Of a DNA stretch of 64,000 nucleotides, positions 16,751 to 26,042 are shown in pieces. The DNA lies in the NCBI RefSeq assembly GCF_900100015.1, contig NZ_FNDD01000022.1, positions 33,114-97,113 of the forward strand, given 5' to 3'. The DNA comes from Vibrio xiamenensis (GTDB lineage: Bacteria > Pseudomonadota > Gammaproteobacteria > Enterobacterales > Vibrionaceae). The notes beneath the pieces are model-generated. The model had not been told where the DNA came from, did not search any database, and saw only the letters and a program-made list of their open reading frames with translations. Within the stretch, counting starts at the first letter, position 1. Each line of letters starts with the position of its first letter. Both the position numbers and the translations under genes were made by a program.

Positions 16751-18718
16751 TTATTCTGCATCCGCGCTGCGTTTCTGAGCTTGTGGCGATTGAATTTCTT
16801 GAGGTAACACTTTCGGCAATTTTATTGTGAAGTGCACCCCTTTACCCGGTTCAGAATCAAACTCAAGCTCGCCTTTGAGTTTTTGTTTCACCAAGTTGAA
16901 CACCAGATTAAGCCCAAGCCCCGAGCCGCCTTTACCACGTTTGGTGGTGTAGAAAGGCTCAAAGATACGTGAGTGGAGCGCTTTTTCGATACCATCGCCG
17001 TTGTCGCGGTATTGCAAAATGATCCACTCGTCTTGCTGCTCAAATTCAACATCGATCTGTGGTTGTTGCTGGTGAGTAAATGCGTGATTGACGCTGTTCA
17101 TCACAAGGTTCGACAAAATTTGTGTCAGAACCCCGGGTAAGCTGTTCATTGTGACGGTTTCATCGCCGACCAGGTTCGGAGTGACTGGGACTTTGCGTGT
17201 TTCTGGATGCAAGCTGGCAATGAGCGCATCAAGTACCTGTTTAACGCGAAACTCGCTGCGACTTTCAGACACTTGATCTACCGCAGTTTGCTTGAAGTCA
17301 CGCACCAGTTTGGCGGCGCGATTTAAGTTATGCTCAAGCATTTCGCCGCTTTGGGTCAAGCGAGTCATTAGTTCAGAAAATTGGGTGCTGGTGAGGGTTT
17401 GTTCCGTAAACGCTTTTTGCAGGGTTTTGGCGCTCTCTTGAATCACCGATGTTGCGGTGACGGCGATACCAAGTGGCGTATTGACTTCATGAGCGACGCC
17501 GGCCACTAATCCTCCGAGCGCGGCGAGTTTTTCTGATTCAACTAATTGCTCTTGAGTCTGTTGTAAGCGCTGCATGCTTTGCTCAAGATCTTGAGTGCGC
17601 TTGGCAACGATCTGCTCAAGTTTGATGTTCCAACTCTCGACTTCAAGTTGCGCCATTTTCAGGTCGGTAATGTTAATCGCGGTGCCGCGAAAACCAAGAA
17701 AGATGTCTTTTTCATAGCGAGCAATTGCTTGAAAAATAAAATAATTGGGTTCGCCTTGTACGATGATGCACTCTTCACACTTGTTAAAGCTGTGCTGCTT
17801 GTCAAGCAGAGTGAGTAGAGATTGACACTGCTTGAGCAGTTCGATGTCGTGCAGGCTGCAATGGTCAGTAAATTCGAGGCGAAGTGCTCTGAGCATGGCC
17901 TCTGAGCTGTAGGTCAATTGGCCATTGGCGTCAGTTTCCCACAACCAATCTGACGAAACATGGGTAAAATCACTGAGCCGTTCTTGTTCAAACTTGATGC
18001 TTCGGTACAAGGTTGAGACGTTATCGGTAATTTTATTTGATTCATCCGCCAGCCAATCCAATTCGTCTTCTTCATTCATAATCCATCTGGTATGGCTCAG
18101 TTTAAGAGTTTTAGCTGGGTGCCTTGGGTTGTATTTACGCAGGTATTGCGCAATGGCAAACACTCGGCGATTCACACTGTGGTGAAACACCAGCAAAATG
18201 AAATAACACACTATGATGGTCTTGAGGGCGTTCATCGCCAGCGTGACAAAAAACTGTTTCATTAAATAGTGATAGATCTGCTGAGCATCGGATTCGACTT
18301 CGATGGTGCCTATGGTCTCAAACAGGTTAGGCTGCGGGTCGTGGTAAACCAGCGCGTAGTTACTGACGATAGGGTTGTTGGTCACTTTTTTACCCGCGCT
18401 GAATTCATAACGACCGGATGTGACTTTGATGTAGTCGATGCCGGGAAGATTGACCAAACCTTCCAAACGCTCTTGCAGCAAGGTCAAATCAAATGCCCAC
18501 AGCGAGGCGGCAAGTGTATCGGCATGAACGTCTTTTATCTCAGCGTGGCGCTGGCTAACCGCGTTGAACTCTTTGTCGTAATCCCAATAGAGTTGCAGCA
18601 CGGTTGTGGCTAAAGTCACTACGCTGCTTAGGACGATCATGATAAAAATGATTCGACGGCCAATCACACTAAAGTATGGATTGTGAATGCTTTCTTCAAA
18701 CTGCTGGGTTCTGTTCAT
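16751..18718 (-). CDS. Membrane sensor histidine kinase with PAS domain
   Basis: The 655-residue inner-membrane kinase has span 1 at about 22-44, a periplasmic sensor of about 110 residues, span 2 at about 157-180, a PAS-like domain (about 250-370), a coiled coil and the kinase core. The phosphorylated histidine is H410 in 'VAGVAHEVNTPLG'. N, G1, F and G2 boxes follow as 'NLVMNSVNHAF', 'DNGDGIE', 'FEPFYTTK' and 'GGSGLGLN', all intact. No receiver is fused. It lies tail to tail with the HD-GYP regulator and head to head with a periplasmic binding protein, which suggests a ligand-sensing c-di-GMP circuit. Confidence 0.93.
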   Translation of the reverse strand: MNRTQQFEESIHNPYFSVIGRRIIFIMIVLSSVVTLATTVLQLYWDYDKEFNAVSQRHAEIKDVHADTLAASLWAFDLTLLQERLEGLVNLPGIDYIKVTSGRYEFSAGKKVTNNPIVSNYALVYHDPQPNLFETIGTIEVESDAQQIYHYLMKQFFVTLAMNALKTIIVCYFILLVFHHSVNRRVFAIAQYLRKYNPRHPAKTLKLSHTRWIMNEEDELDWLADESNKITDNVSTLYRSIKFEQERLSDFTHVSSDWLWETDANGQLTYSSEAMLRALRLEFTDHCSLHDIELLKQCQSLLTLLDKQHSFNKCEECIIVQGEPNYFIFQAIARYEKDIFLGFRGTAINITDLKMAQLEVESWNIKLEQIVAKRTQDLEQSMQRLQQTQEQLVESEKLAALGGLVAGVAHEVNTPLGIAVTATSVIQESAKTLQKAFTEQTLTSTQFSELMTRLTQSGEMLEHNLNRAAKLVRDFKQTAVDQVSESRSEFRVKQVLDALIASLHPETRKVPVTPNLVGDETVTMNSLPGVLTQILSNLVMNSVNHAFTHQQQPQIDVEFEQQDEWIILQYRDNGDGIEKALHSRIFEPFYTTKRGKGGSGLGLNLVFNLVKQKLKGELEFDSEPGKGVHFTIKLPKVLPQEIQSPQAQKRSADAE

Positions 18719-18866
18719 ATCAAGTCAGCTTTTGTTTTAATTATTATGAGTATAGATAGCGTTATTTAGAATGCTCACAGGTCATCTTAAATTTGTTAGC
18801 CAGATTCTTCTCTCGACACGAAAACGCTCTACACTCTTTAGTATGACGTATTTAAGCGAGGTGACT

Positions 18867-19835
18867 ATGCGCATTCTTTCCGTTTTATTGCTGTGTTTCT
18901 GTGGCTCATTGCGAGCGGCCGATGTGGTACTGATTGAAAGTTATCACTCTGGCTATGAATGGGATAAAAGCTATTTGCTGGGCATCAACCAAGAGCTGGA
19001 TCCGAGCATCGATATGGTGCGCTTTGAGATGGATACGAAACGTCTGCCGGAAAGTGAATTTGAGCAAATGGCCAGTAAAGCGTGGGAATTTTATCTTCAG
19101 CACCAACCCAAAGTGGTGATTCTCGGTGATGATAATGCGCTGCGTCTGATGTACCCCAAACTCTACAATCAACCGATATCGATTGTGTTTTTGGGTATCA
19201 ACTCCAACCCGCGCCGTCTGCTGATGCAATATCCGGGGCAAGCTAAGGTCACCGGCGTTTTAGAGCGGCCTTTGTTTGTGAAAAACTTGAGTGAAATCAG
19301 CTTGATGCTAAACAAGCGCCAAATTCGAGTTCGAGTGTTATTTGATTCTGGAGTGACATCGAAAATTGCCAGTGATTTCATCATTGAACAGTATGAGCTG
19401 ATCAAAAAAGGGCTTGGCGTTGAAATCGAAGTGCACAATATTGCGCTGTTTGATGAATGGAAGGCGCAAGTTGATAGTGCCCAAGCACAAGGTTTTGACG
19501 CTATTTTAGTCGGTTTATACCAAACGCTGGTCGATGAAAACGAACGTAGCGTTCCGGCGAAAACCGTAATGGATTGGACCAATCAATATACTGGCGTGCC
19601 ACTGTTTACCTTTATGGATTATGCAGTGGGTAGAGGAAAGGCGGTTGGCGGCGTGGTGACTTACGGGCAATCTCAAGGGCAAGCTAGCGCGCATATCGTC
19701 AATCGTATTTTTAACGGTGAAAGTGCCGATTTGATTCCGATTCAAATCGACACTCAAGGTAAAGCTATGTATAGCCGCAGCGAAGCTAAGCGCTGGAAAA
19801 TCTTAGCGCCCAAAGATTGGCAAGCCGTCGACTAA
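18867..19835 (+). CDS. Periplasmic ABC-type substrate-binding protein (orphan)
   Basis: The 322-residue product starts at an ATG preceded by GCGAGGTG and begins with a clear signal peptide ('MRILSVLLLCFCGSLRAAD', cleavage likely after RAA). The mature part resembles the ABC substrate-binding family PF04392: two alpha/beta lobes, with 'PKVVILGDDNALRLMYPKL' and 'GVPLFTFMDYAVGRGKAVGG' as recognisable stretches. An upstream in-frame start at 18771 would bury the signal peptide and is rejected. No permease or ATPase gene is adjacent. Its divergent pairing with the histidine kinase suggests it delivers ligand to the kinase sensor. Confidence 0.87.
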   Translation: MRILSVLLLCFCGSLRAADVVLIESYHSGYEWDKSYLLGINQELDPSIDMVRFEMDTKRLPESEFEQMASKAWEFYLQHQPKVVILGDDNALRLMYPKLYNQPISIVFLGINSNPRRLLMQYPGQAKVTGVLERPLFVKNLSEISLMLNKRQIRVRVLFDSGVTSKIASDFIIEQYELIKKGLGVEIEVHNIALFDEWKAQVDSAQAQGFDAILVGLYQTLVDENERSVPAKTVMDWTNQYTGVPLFTFMDYAVGRGKAVGGVVTYGQSQGQASAHIVNRIFNGESADLIPIQIDTQGKAMYSRSEAKRWKILAPKDWQAVD

Positions 19836-19857
19836 AACGCGAGACGCTGGCGTTTAG
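19832..19857. terminator. Probable terminator between convergent genes
   Basis: CTAAAACGC and GCGTTTAG pair with one bulged A around a nine-base loop, between the binding-protein gene and ugpQ. It lacks a long T-tract, so it may be weak. Confidence 0.45.
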
Positions 19858-19875
19858 TTTAGCCGTCAATTATGT

Positions 19876-20589
19876 CTAGCGGTCAATAAAGCGCTCAGGA
19901 AAATCGCTAAATATCGCGTCCACTTTGTCGAGGTGTTTAAACTTTTCTGCTTGGTTAACGGTGTAACACCAGACTTGATAACCCGCTTCATGCAATTCAT
20001 CAATTTGGCTTTGACTGACCCAGCGGTAGTTTAAGTTACAGCTAAACGCGTTGACTTCTTCAAGCACTTGCCAATCTTTTCTGCCTAGGCGTTCGCTTAA
20101 TACCCCTAATTTGTATCCGGGGCAGTGGTGATGTAATTCACGAATGATGTCATGGCTAAAGCTCGATAACAGTACTGATGACGCCGCTAATTCTGCATTG
20201 TCTAGTTGCTGCTTAAGGATCTGCGCGACATGCGCCACATCCTGTTTATCGATTTTCACTTCGATATTGAGGCTCAGTTGATGCTGATGTGCCAAATCCA
20301 GCAGCTGTTGCAATGTCATCAGCGGCTCAGCGGCGAATTTGGCGTCATACCAAGCACCAAAATCAAATTGTTGTAACTCATCGAGGGTATAGTCGTCGAC
20401 TCGGCCCTTGCCATTACTGCAGCGATTGATGGTGTGATCATGGCAAACCACCAAAATTTCATCTTTGGTCGGTTGTACATCGACTTCAACCCATTTTAGT
20501 CCCATGTCGATAGCGGCTTGCACACTGACCTTAGTGTTTTCGGGAAAGTGTCCCGCGACGCCGCGATGACCAACAATAATTTGTGTCAT
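19876..20589 (-). CDS. ugpQ: Glycerophosphodiester phosphodiesterase
   Basis: The 237-residue TIM-barrel enzyme hydrolyses glycerophosphodiesters to glycerol-3-phosphate and an alcohol. The family markers are present: 'GHRGVAGHFPENT' (catalytic His and Arg), 'VEVDVQPTKD' (metal-binding acidic residues) and 'CHDHTINR'. There is no signal peptide, so it acts in the cytosol, as UgpQ does on diesters brought in by the Ugp transporter. It is the last gene of the operon; its ATG overlaps the stop of the DeoR regulator gene as ATGA. Confidence 0.94.
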   Translation of the reverse strand: MTQIIVGHRGVAGHFPENTKVSVQAAIDMGLKWVEVDVQPTKDEILVVCHDHTINRCSNGKGRVDDYTLDELQQFDFGAWYDAKFAAEPLMTLQQLLDLAHQHQLSLNIEVKIDKQDVAHVAQILKQQLDNAELAASSVLLSSFSHDIIRELHHHCPGYKLGVLSERLGRKDWQVLEEVNAFSCNLNYRWVSQSQIDELHEAGYQVWCYTVNQAEKFKHLDKVDAIFSDFPERFIDR

Positions 20590-21365
20590 GATTCACTCTC
20601 GTTGTGATGAGCTATGACCAGCTCAGTTTGGTTGATTTGGCAAAGTTTGGTGATGTCTTTGACGTTTGCATCGATAAATAGCCGATTGATTTCATGCAGT
20701 TTACCACTGACAATTGGTGCGTAGCGGCCTAATTTACTGCTATCTGCCATCAGCCAACATTGTTCACTCTGCTCGATGATGGCGCGAGTCAAACTGGCTT
20801 CTTCAGGGGTAAAATCGAGCAGTTGACCTTGCGCACCTAAGCCGCCCACACCAAATATACCTATTTTAATATTGAATTGGCGATAAAACTGCGTGGTTGC
20901 TTCACCCACGGTATCTTCATCTGAGGAGCGCACCGCGCCACCAGCCAAATGCAGCGAAATATTCGGGTTACGGCTTAAGGTCAGCGCAGCGTTGATATTA
21001 TTGGTCACCACCGTCAATCCTGGATGATCTAATAGGGCGTGAGCCAAATGTTTTGGCGTGGTGCCAATCCCCAGAAACAAACTAATGCCTTCAGGAAGCT
21101 CACTGGCTACGCGTTGAGCGATGGTTTGCTTAGCCGGCAGGTTGAGCAGCTCACGGTTGGTAAATGATAAGTTGTCATTGGCGCTAGGCACTATGATGCC
21201 ACCATGGACTCGTTTCACCATGCCTTGGTCGCTCAGCTCATTCATGTCTTTGCGAATGGTCTGTACTGAGACGGCAAATCGCTCTGATAGTAGTGAACTC
21301 GATAGTACGCCATGGCAGCGTTGCAAATAGGCCAAAATGTCTTTTTGTCTCGACGATAAACTCAC
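20586..21365 (-). CDS. DeoR-family transcriptional regulator
   Basis: The 259-residue protein has an N-terminal DeoR helix-turn-helix ('SERFAVSVQTIRKDMNELSD', residues about 27-46) and a C-terminal sugar-phosphate sensor domain with 'GIGTTPKHLAHAL' and 'DSSKLGR'. It is close to GlpR in design and is embedded in the ugp operon between ugpC and ugpQ, so glycerol-3-phosphate or a related ester is the likely effector. It starts at a GTG (21363-21365) after AAAGGTTCGCT. Placement suggests it regulates its own operon in addition to any PhoB control. Confidence 0.92.
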   Translation of the reverse strand: MSLSSRQKDILAYLQRCHGVLSSSLLSERFAVSVQTIRKDMNELSDQGMVKRVHGGIIVPSANDNLSFTNRELLNLPAKQTIAQRVASELPEGISLFLGIGTTPKHLAHALLDHPGLTVVTNNINAALTLSRNPNISLHLAGGAVRSSDEDTVGEATTQFYRQFNIKIGIFGVGGLGAQGQLLDFTPEEASLTRAIIEQSEQCWLMADSSKLGRYAPIVSGKLHEINRLFIDANVKDITKLCQINQTELVIAHHNESES

Positions 21366-21374
21366 AGCGAACCT

Positions 21375-22484
21375 TTATGCGATAGCCTGTTGATAGCGAG
21401 TGCTGGTTTGGGCGCCGTGAGGTATTGGCTCCAACGCGGTTATGCGTTTGCCTCGCTGGTCAAAAAGATGCAGGTTTTCCAACGCAATGTGCACTGTGAT
21501 ACGCTTGCTGCCAATCTCTATCTCTTCGGTGGCAGCAATAAAAGGCTCTTGATTGACCGTTCCATGTACCAGTTGATTTGGCCCTAGGGGTTCGACGACA
21601 TTGACTTTAACGTCAATGGCAATATCTAGCTCATTAGCGCTGAGTTTGGCGTGTTCAGGGCGAATACCGAGCGTTACCTCACCGTTACCAAATGCGCAAA
21701 GTGATGGGTTATAGAGCTCACAGTTTGCAACGCGCAATGTACCGTTATCTAATTGAGCTGGCAGAAAATTCATTGCTGGGCTGCCAATAAAACTGGCGAC
21801 AAAAGTACTGGCAGGGTGGTGATAGACCTCTTTCGGCGAGCCCACTTGTTCGATTTGTCCTTGGTTGAGTACCACGATGCGATCAGCAAGGGTCATGGCT
21901 TCGATTTGATCATGGGTTACGTAGACACTGGTGACCCCAAGTTCACGTTGTAATTTTTTTATTTCCAGACGCATGTGTGCGCGCAGCGCCGCATCGAGGT
22001 TTGATAGCGGCTCGTCAAATAAAAACAGTTGCGGGTCGCGCACAATCGCTCGTCCCATCGCCACACGCTGACGTTGGCCGCCTGAGAGCTTAGCTGGTTT
22101 GCGTTGCAGATAGGGTTCAATTTTCAGCGTCTTAGCCACTTTAGAAATTTTTGCTTCGATGGTGTGTCTATCGACGCCACGATTTTTTAGCCCATAGGCG
22201 AGGTTGTTGTACACCGTCATATGCGGGTAGAGCGCGTAGTTTTGAAACACCATCGCGATATCGCGCAGCGCGGGTTTTTCGCCATCAACGCGTCGACCAC
22301 TCAAATGAATTTCTCCGCCGGAAATGGCTTCTAAACCGGCAATCGAGCGCAAAATTGACGACTTACCACAGCCGGATGGACCGACTAAAACAATGAATTC
22401 GCCATCTGCGATATCAAGGCTGACGCCTTTGACGGCCTGATGGCCGTTCTCATAGGTTTTGATTAAGTTTTTAATTTCTAACAT
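21375..22484 (-). CDS. ugpC: Glycerol-3-phosphate ABC transporter ATPase
   Basis: The 369-residue MalK/UgpC-type ATPase powers uptake of sn-glycerol-3-phosphate. Walker A 'GPSGCGKS' is at 35-42, the signature 'LSGGQRQRV' and Walker B 'LFLFDEPLSNLD' follow, and a TOBE domain fills the C-terminal third. I chose the ATG at 22484 ('MLEIKNLIKTYENG') because AAGGA lies eight bases upstream; the frame runs back to a TTG at 22502 that lacks a good site. It is fourth in ugpB-ugpA-ugpE-ugpC-deoR-ugpQ. Confidence 0.93.
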   Translation of the reverse strand: MLEIKNLIKTYENGHQAVKGVSLDIADGEFIVLVGPSGCGKSSILRSIAGLEAISGGEIHLSGRRVDGEKPALRDIAMVFQNYALYPHMTVYNNLAYGLKNRGVDRHTIEAKISKVAKTLKIEPYLQRKPAKLSGGQRQRVAMGRAIVRDPQLFLFDEPLSNLDAALRAHMRLEIKKLQRELGVTSVYVTHDQIEAMTLADRIVVLNQGQIEQVGSPKEVYHHPASTFVASFIGSPAMNFLPAQLDNGTLRVANCELYNPSLCAFGNGEVTLGIRPEHAKLSANELDIAIDVKVNVVEPLGPNQLVHGTVNQEPFIAATEEIEIGSKRITVHIALENLHLFDQRGKRITALEPIPHGAQTSTRYQQAIA

Positions 22485-22547
22485 TGGATAGATTCCTTGC
22501 AATCATCAAAGCTTGCCAAATGACCCGGCTTGCGCCGTTCGATGTGG

Positions 22548-23390
22548 TCATTTTTCGCTTTCGACTAAACCCTTTACGAACCAGCGCTGAAAAATCACCA
22601 CCACTAAAATCGGTGGCAACATGGCGTAAATCACCATCGCAAAAGCGAAATCGTATCTTGGTGTGCGCGTCTCGCGAATGTTGTTGAGCAGTTGCTTAAT
22701 CCCCATCACGATGGTGTTGTAGTTTTCATCGGTGGTCATCATGATCGGCCATAAATATTGATTCCAACCAACCACAAACATGATGATGAAAATGGCCGCC
22801 ACCATGGTTTTGGAAAGCGGTAGCAGAATATCGATAAAGAAGCGAAACGGCCCTGCGTTATCAAGTTGCGCCGCCTCAAGAAGTTCGTCAGGCACGGTTT
22901 TGAAGAACTGACGAAAGAAGAAGGTTGCGGTTGCACTGGCGATAAGTGGCAGCACTAGGCCAGAAAAGCTGTTCAACATGCCAAGGCTAGACACCACTTC
23001 ATAAGAAGGAATGATGCGCACTTCCAGTGGCAATAACAGGGTGACAAAAATCAGCCAGAACCATAGGGTGGCGTAGGGCAAACGAAAGTACACCAAAGCA
23101 AATGCCGCCATCAGCGAGATAATGATTTTACCAATCGCAAAGCCAAGCCCCATGACAATCGAATTGAATACCATGGTTTGAGTGGTGACTTGGCCGGCAA
23201 AGCCAGTTGCGCGGCTCCACGCTTCGCGATAAACATCGATAAAGTGATCGCCGGGCCACCATTGCAGGCCATCGGTCAAAATGGTGTTGGGATCGTGGGT
23301 TGAGCTGGCGAAAATCAGCCAAATCGGCACCAGCATAAATAGGGCGCCGGTGATTAAAATAATATGATCGGACAATCGTTGAATGTTCAT
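22548..23390 (-). CDS. ugpE: Glycerol-3-phosphate ABC transporter permease
   Basis: The 280-residue inner-membrane permease has six spans and the EAA loop 'DELLEAAQLDNAGPFRFF' that docks with the ATPase. It is the UgpE/MalG-type partner of ugpA. Two adjacent ATG codons follow AAGGAG; the second, at 23390, has the better spacing and is used here. A longer frame to 23447 has no ribosome site. The substrate follows from the operon, not from the permease itself. Confidence 0.92.
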   Translation of the reverse strand: MNIQRLSDHIILITGALFMLVPIWLIFASSTHDPNTILTDGLQWWPGDHFIDVYREAWSRATGFAGQVTTQTMVFNSIVMGLGFAIGKIIISLMAAFALVYFRLPYATLWFWLIFVTLLLPLEVRIIPSYEVVSSLGMLNSFSGLVLPLIASATATFFFRQFFKTVPDELLEAAQLDNAGPFRFFIDILLPLSKTMVAAIFIIMFVVGWNQYLWPIMMTTDENYNTIVMGIKQLLNNIRETRTPRYDFAFAMVIYAMLPPILVVVIFQRWFVKGLVESEK

Positions 23391-23446
23391 CATCGCTCCT
23401 TGAGAGTTCGGTCCACTCGCGCGTTTGCGCAGCCATACATTGCGCA

Positions 23447-24328
23447 TCAGTAATGCACGCGTTTTTCAACAAAACGAAATTGAATAAATGTCAGGCTGAG
23501 CACCAGAATCAGCAGCACCACCGATTGCGCAGAACTGCCGCCAAGGTCGGCGCCGACAAAACCATCACGATAGACTTTGTACACCAGCGAGGTTGTGCTT
23601 CCACCAGGGCCACCATTGGTCATGGTGTCGATAACGCCAAAGGTGTCGAAAAATGCATAGGTGAGGTTAATCACCAGTAAGAAAAAACCGGTAGGCGCCA
23701 GTAAAGGAAACGTGATGCTCCAAAAACGCTTGTTATCGCTGACACAATCCAGTGTTGCGGCTTCTTTGACAGCATGAGAAATCGACTGCAATCCGGCCAA
23801 AAAGTAGATGAAGTTAACCGCGACTTGTTTCCAAACCGAAACTAAAATGAGCGCAAAAGTGGCGTCAAACGGGTCGGTTTGAAAGCTAAAATGCCAACCA
23901 AGGGCGGCGAAGAAATCGGTGAGTACGCCAATATGGGGGTTAAACAAAAAACTGCCAATCACACCGGCAATGGCTGGCGCAACCGCATACACCCAAGTGA
24001 GCGTGACTTTATAAGAACTTTGGCCGTGAATGACGTTGTCGGCTTTGACCGCCAGCAGTAGCGCCAGCGCCAATGAGAAAAACGATACGGCAAACGCAAA
24101 GCACAGCGTAAAGCCGACCGATTTGAGGTATTCGTCTGAGGCAAACAGCATTTGGTAGTTTTCAAACCACACAAAGGTCGAAGACATGCCCCATGGGTCT
24201 TCAAGCATAAAAGACAAATACACCGCTTTAAGCGCCGGGTAGACGAAAAATATCGTGATGATGATGATCTGCGGTGCCAAAAAAAAGTAAGGCAGTGCAG
24301 AGTGGTTAAATTGTTGACGTCGTTGCAT
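23447..24328 (-). CDS. ugpA: Glycerol-3-phosphate ABC transporter permease
   Basis: The 293-residue permease of the UgpA/MalF-type has six spans and the EAA loop 'AVKEAATLDCVSDNKRFW'. It pairs with UgpE. The ATG at 24328 ('MQRRQQFNHSALPYFFLAPQ') has GGGAAG nine bases upstream and starts at the usual place for the family; the longer frame to 24355 is less likely. Confidence 0.92.
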   Translation of the reverse strand: MQRRQQFNHSALPYFFLAPQIIIITIFFVYPALKAVYLSFMLEDPWGMSSTFVWFENYQMLFASDEYLKSVGFTLCFAFAVSFFSLALALLLAVKADNVIHGQSSYKVTLTWVYAVAPAIAGVIGSFLFNPHIGVLTDFFAALGWHFSFQTDPFDATFALILVSVWKQVAVNFIYFLAGLQSISHAVKEAATLDCVSDNKRFWSITFPLLAPTGFFLLVINLTYAFFDTFGVIDTMTNGGPGGSTTSLVYKVYRDGFVGADLGGSSAQSVVLLILVLSLTFIQFRFVEKRVHY

Positions 24329-24390
24329 GACAAACTTCCCGCAGCAAAAACACATGGCCTCACTATGTTAGTGAGGCCAACCAAGCAAGA

Positions 24391-25686
24391 TCAGTTTTTG
24401 ACTGTGCGCGCAAAGCGTTTGAGTAATTGCGAGCTCTCTTGCTCGACTTTATTCAAGCTGGTTTCGACACTGGAAGAGCCTGCAAAAATATTGTCGAACT
24501 CGCGGTTCATCACTTCGCGAATTTGCGGATAGAAACCAAGGCGGTAGCCTTTTGCCCATTCACCATCAGCAAGACTGAGCTGCTTAACTCCCACTTCTGC
24601 GTCTGGGTTTTGTTGGTAATAGCCAGAGGCTTTAGTGAGCTCATAAGCGGCATTGGTGACAGGCACATAGCCGGTGGTTTTATGCCAGTACATTTGAGTT
24701 TCTGGTTTGGTCAGGTAGTTGAAAAATGCCGCAACGCCTTTATCTTGAGTTTTATCGTGACCGCTAAGGGCAAACAGCGCTCCGCCACCAATAAAGGTGT
24801 GCACTGGATGTGCGTTGAGTTTTGACCAATATGGCAAATAGGCGGTGCCAAGCTGGAATTTGACGCGGTCACGCAGTCCGCCAAATGAACCGGAAGAGCC
24901 GATCCACATCGCCACTTCTTGACGCTCAAACGGAGTTTGGTTCGCGTCCCAATCGCTGCCGTAGTATTTGTAATAGCCTTCGTCTGACCACTGCTTGAGC
25001 TTGTTGAAATGCATGATCATGTCTTTGCTGTTGAAATCAAGTTTCGTCGCTAAACCGTTGTAACCATTGTGTTCATCCGCCAGCGGCAAGTTGTGGCGAG
25101 ATTTGAAGTTTTCAAACATGATCCACGGTGTATGAGATTGAGAGAACGCAATGTAGCCTGCTTTTTTGAGCTTAGCGGCTGCCGCTTCAATGTCTTCATA
25201 GGTCTTTGGTACGTCAACGCCTGCTTTTGCCAGTACATCCTTGTTGTAATAGAGCACTGGAGTTGAACTATTAAACGGCATTCCCACCATCTTACCTTTG
25301 GCATCGGCATAGAAATTACGTACGCCAGCTAAATAGTCTTTGGCGTTAAATGAGTAACCGGAGTCGACCATGATGTCTTCAACTGGCTTTGCCACACCGG
25401 GGGCGTTCATGATGGTGGCCGCGCCAGCATCAAAGACTTGCAAAATGTTCGGCGCTTGACCGGCGCGAAATGCGGCGATACCTGCGGTAAGGGTTTCGGT
25501 GTAGCTGCCTTTGTAGACAGGGGTGATTTTGTATTGGTCTTGTGAGGCATTGAACTCCTCAGCCATGTGGTTGACGGTGTCGCCTAATTGGCCGCCCATT
25601 GCATGCCACCAAGTAATTTCGGTTGCCGAAAAAGCGTTTGCAGAGACAGTCGCAGACAAAAGGCCTGCTAGCCATAACTTGTTCAT
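24391..25686 (-). CDS. ugpB: Glycerol-3-phosphate periplasmic binding protein
   Basis: The 431-residue protein has a signal peptide ending near 'SANAFSA' and a mature sequence that I recognise as UgpB: 'EITWWHAMGGQLGDTVNHMA' and 'YKITPVYKGSYTETLTAGIA' align with E. coli UgpB from memory. It binds sn-glycerol-3-phosphate or glycerophosphodiesters in the periplasm and hands them to UgpAE. It is first in the operon, and six Pho-box-like units lie 68 bases upstream. AAGGAAATGATCA precedes the ATG. Confidence 0.94.
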   Translation of the reverse strand: MNKLWLAGLLSATVSANAFSATEITWWHAMGGQLGDTVNHMAEEFNASQDQYKITPVYKGSYTETLTAGIAAFRAGQAPNILQVFDAGAATIMNAPGVAKPVEDIMVDSGYSFNAKDYLAGVRNFYADAKGKMVGMPFNSSTPVLYYNKDVLAKAGVDVPKTYEDIEAAAAKLKKAGYIAFSQSHTPWIMFENFKSRHNLPLADEHNGYNGLATKLDFNSKDMIMHFNKLKQWSDEGYYKYYGSDWDANQTPFERQEVAMWIGSSGSFGGLRDRVKFQLGTAYLPYWSKLNAHPVHTFIGGGALFALSGHDKTQDKGVAAFFNYLTKPETQMYWHKTTGYVPVTNAAYELTKASGYYQQNPDAEVGVKQLSLADGEWAKGYRLGFYPQIREVMNREFDNIFAGSSSVETSLNKVEQESSQLLKRFARTVKN

Positions 25687-25753
25687 TGATCATTTCCTTG
25701 TAAAGTTTCGAACGAGGCATAGTGTGTTTCGCTTGATGATCATGGTGCGTGGC

Positions 25754-25819
25754 GTTTGTTGCAGATTGGTGAGCCACAGATGTCAGCTTAGTGAAGCTTT
25801 TATGGCTAATTTGTGGCAG
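25754..25819 (-). promoter_or_regulatory. Six tandem 11-bp Pho-box-like units upstream of ugpB
   Basis: On the minus strand six consecutive 11-base units run toward ugpB: CTGCCACAAAT, TAGCCATAAAA, GCTTCACTAAG, CTGACATCTGT, GGCTCACCAAT and CTGCAACAAAC. The PhoB direct-repeat unit is CTGTCATAAAT; the six match it at 9, 7, 5, 7, 6 and 6 of 11 positions, and five of six keep the central C-A at positions 5-6. The last unit ends 68 bases before ugpB. E. coli ugpB is a PhoB-dependent gene, so the site fits the family. Confidence 0.6.
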
Positions 25820-26042
25820 CTCATATTAAAAGTGATTGAATTTAAAAGTAATTAATATGACGTTCGCTAATGTTAGAAGCGAAATGAAATCGGCGATTGC
25901 GAAACTAATGGAGGGGCGCGTTTTAAGTTTGCTGTGCAGAATTGTTGTCAGCTAGGGATTATTTTTGTCGCCACAAATAGCGCGCTTTGGCATTATTGGC
26001 GCGCCGCGCAATGATGCCGTGAATCTTTAATGAGTACTGCCT

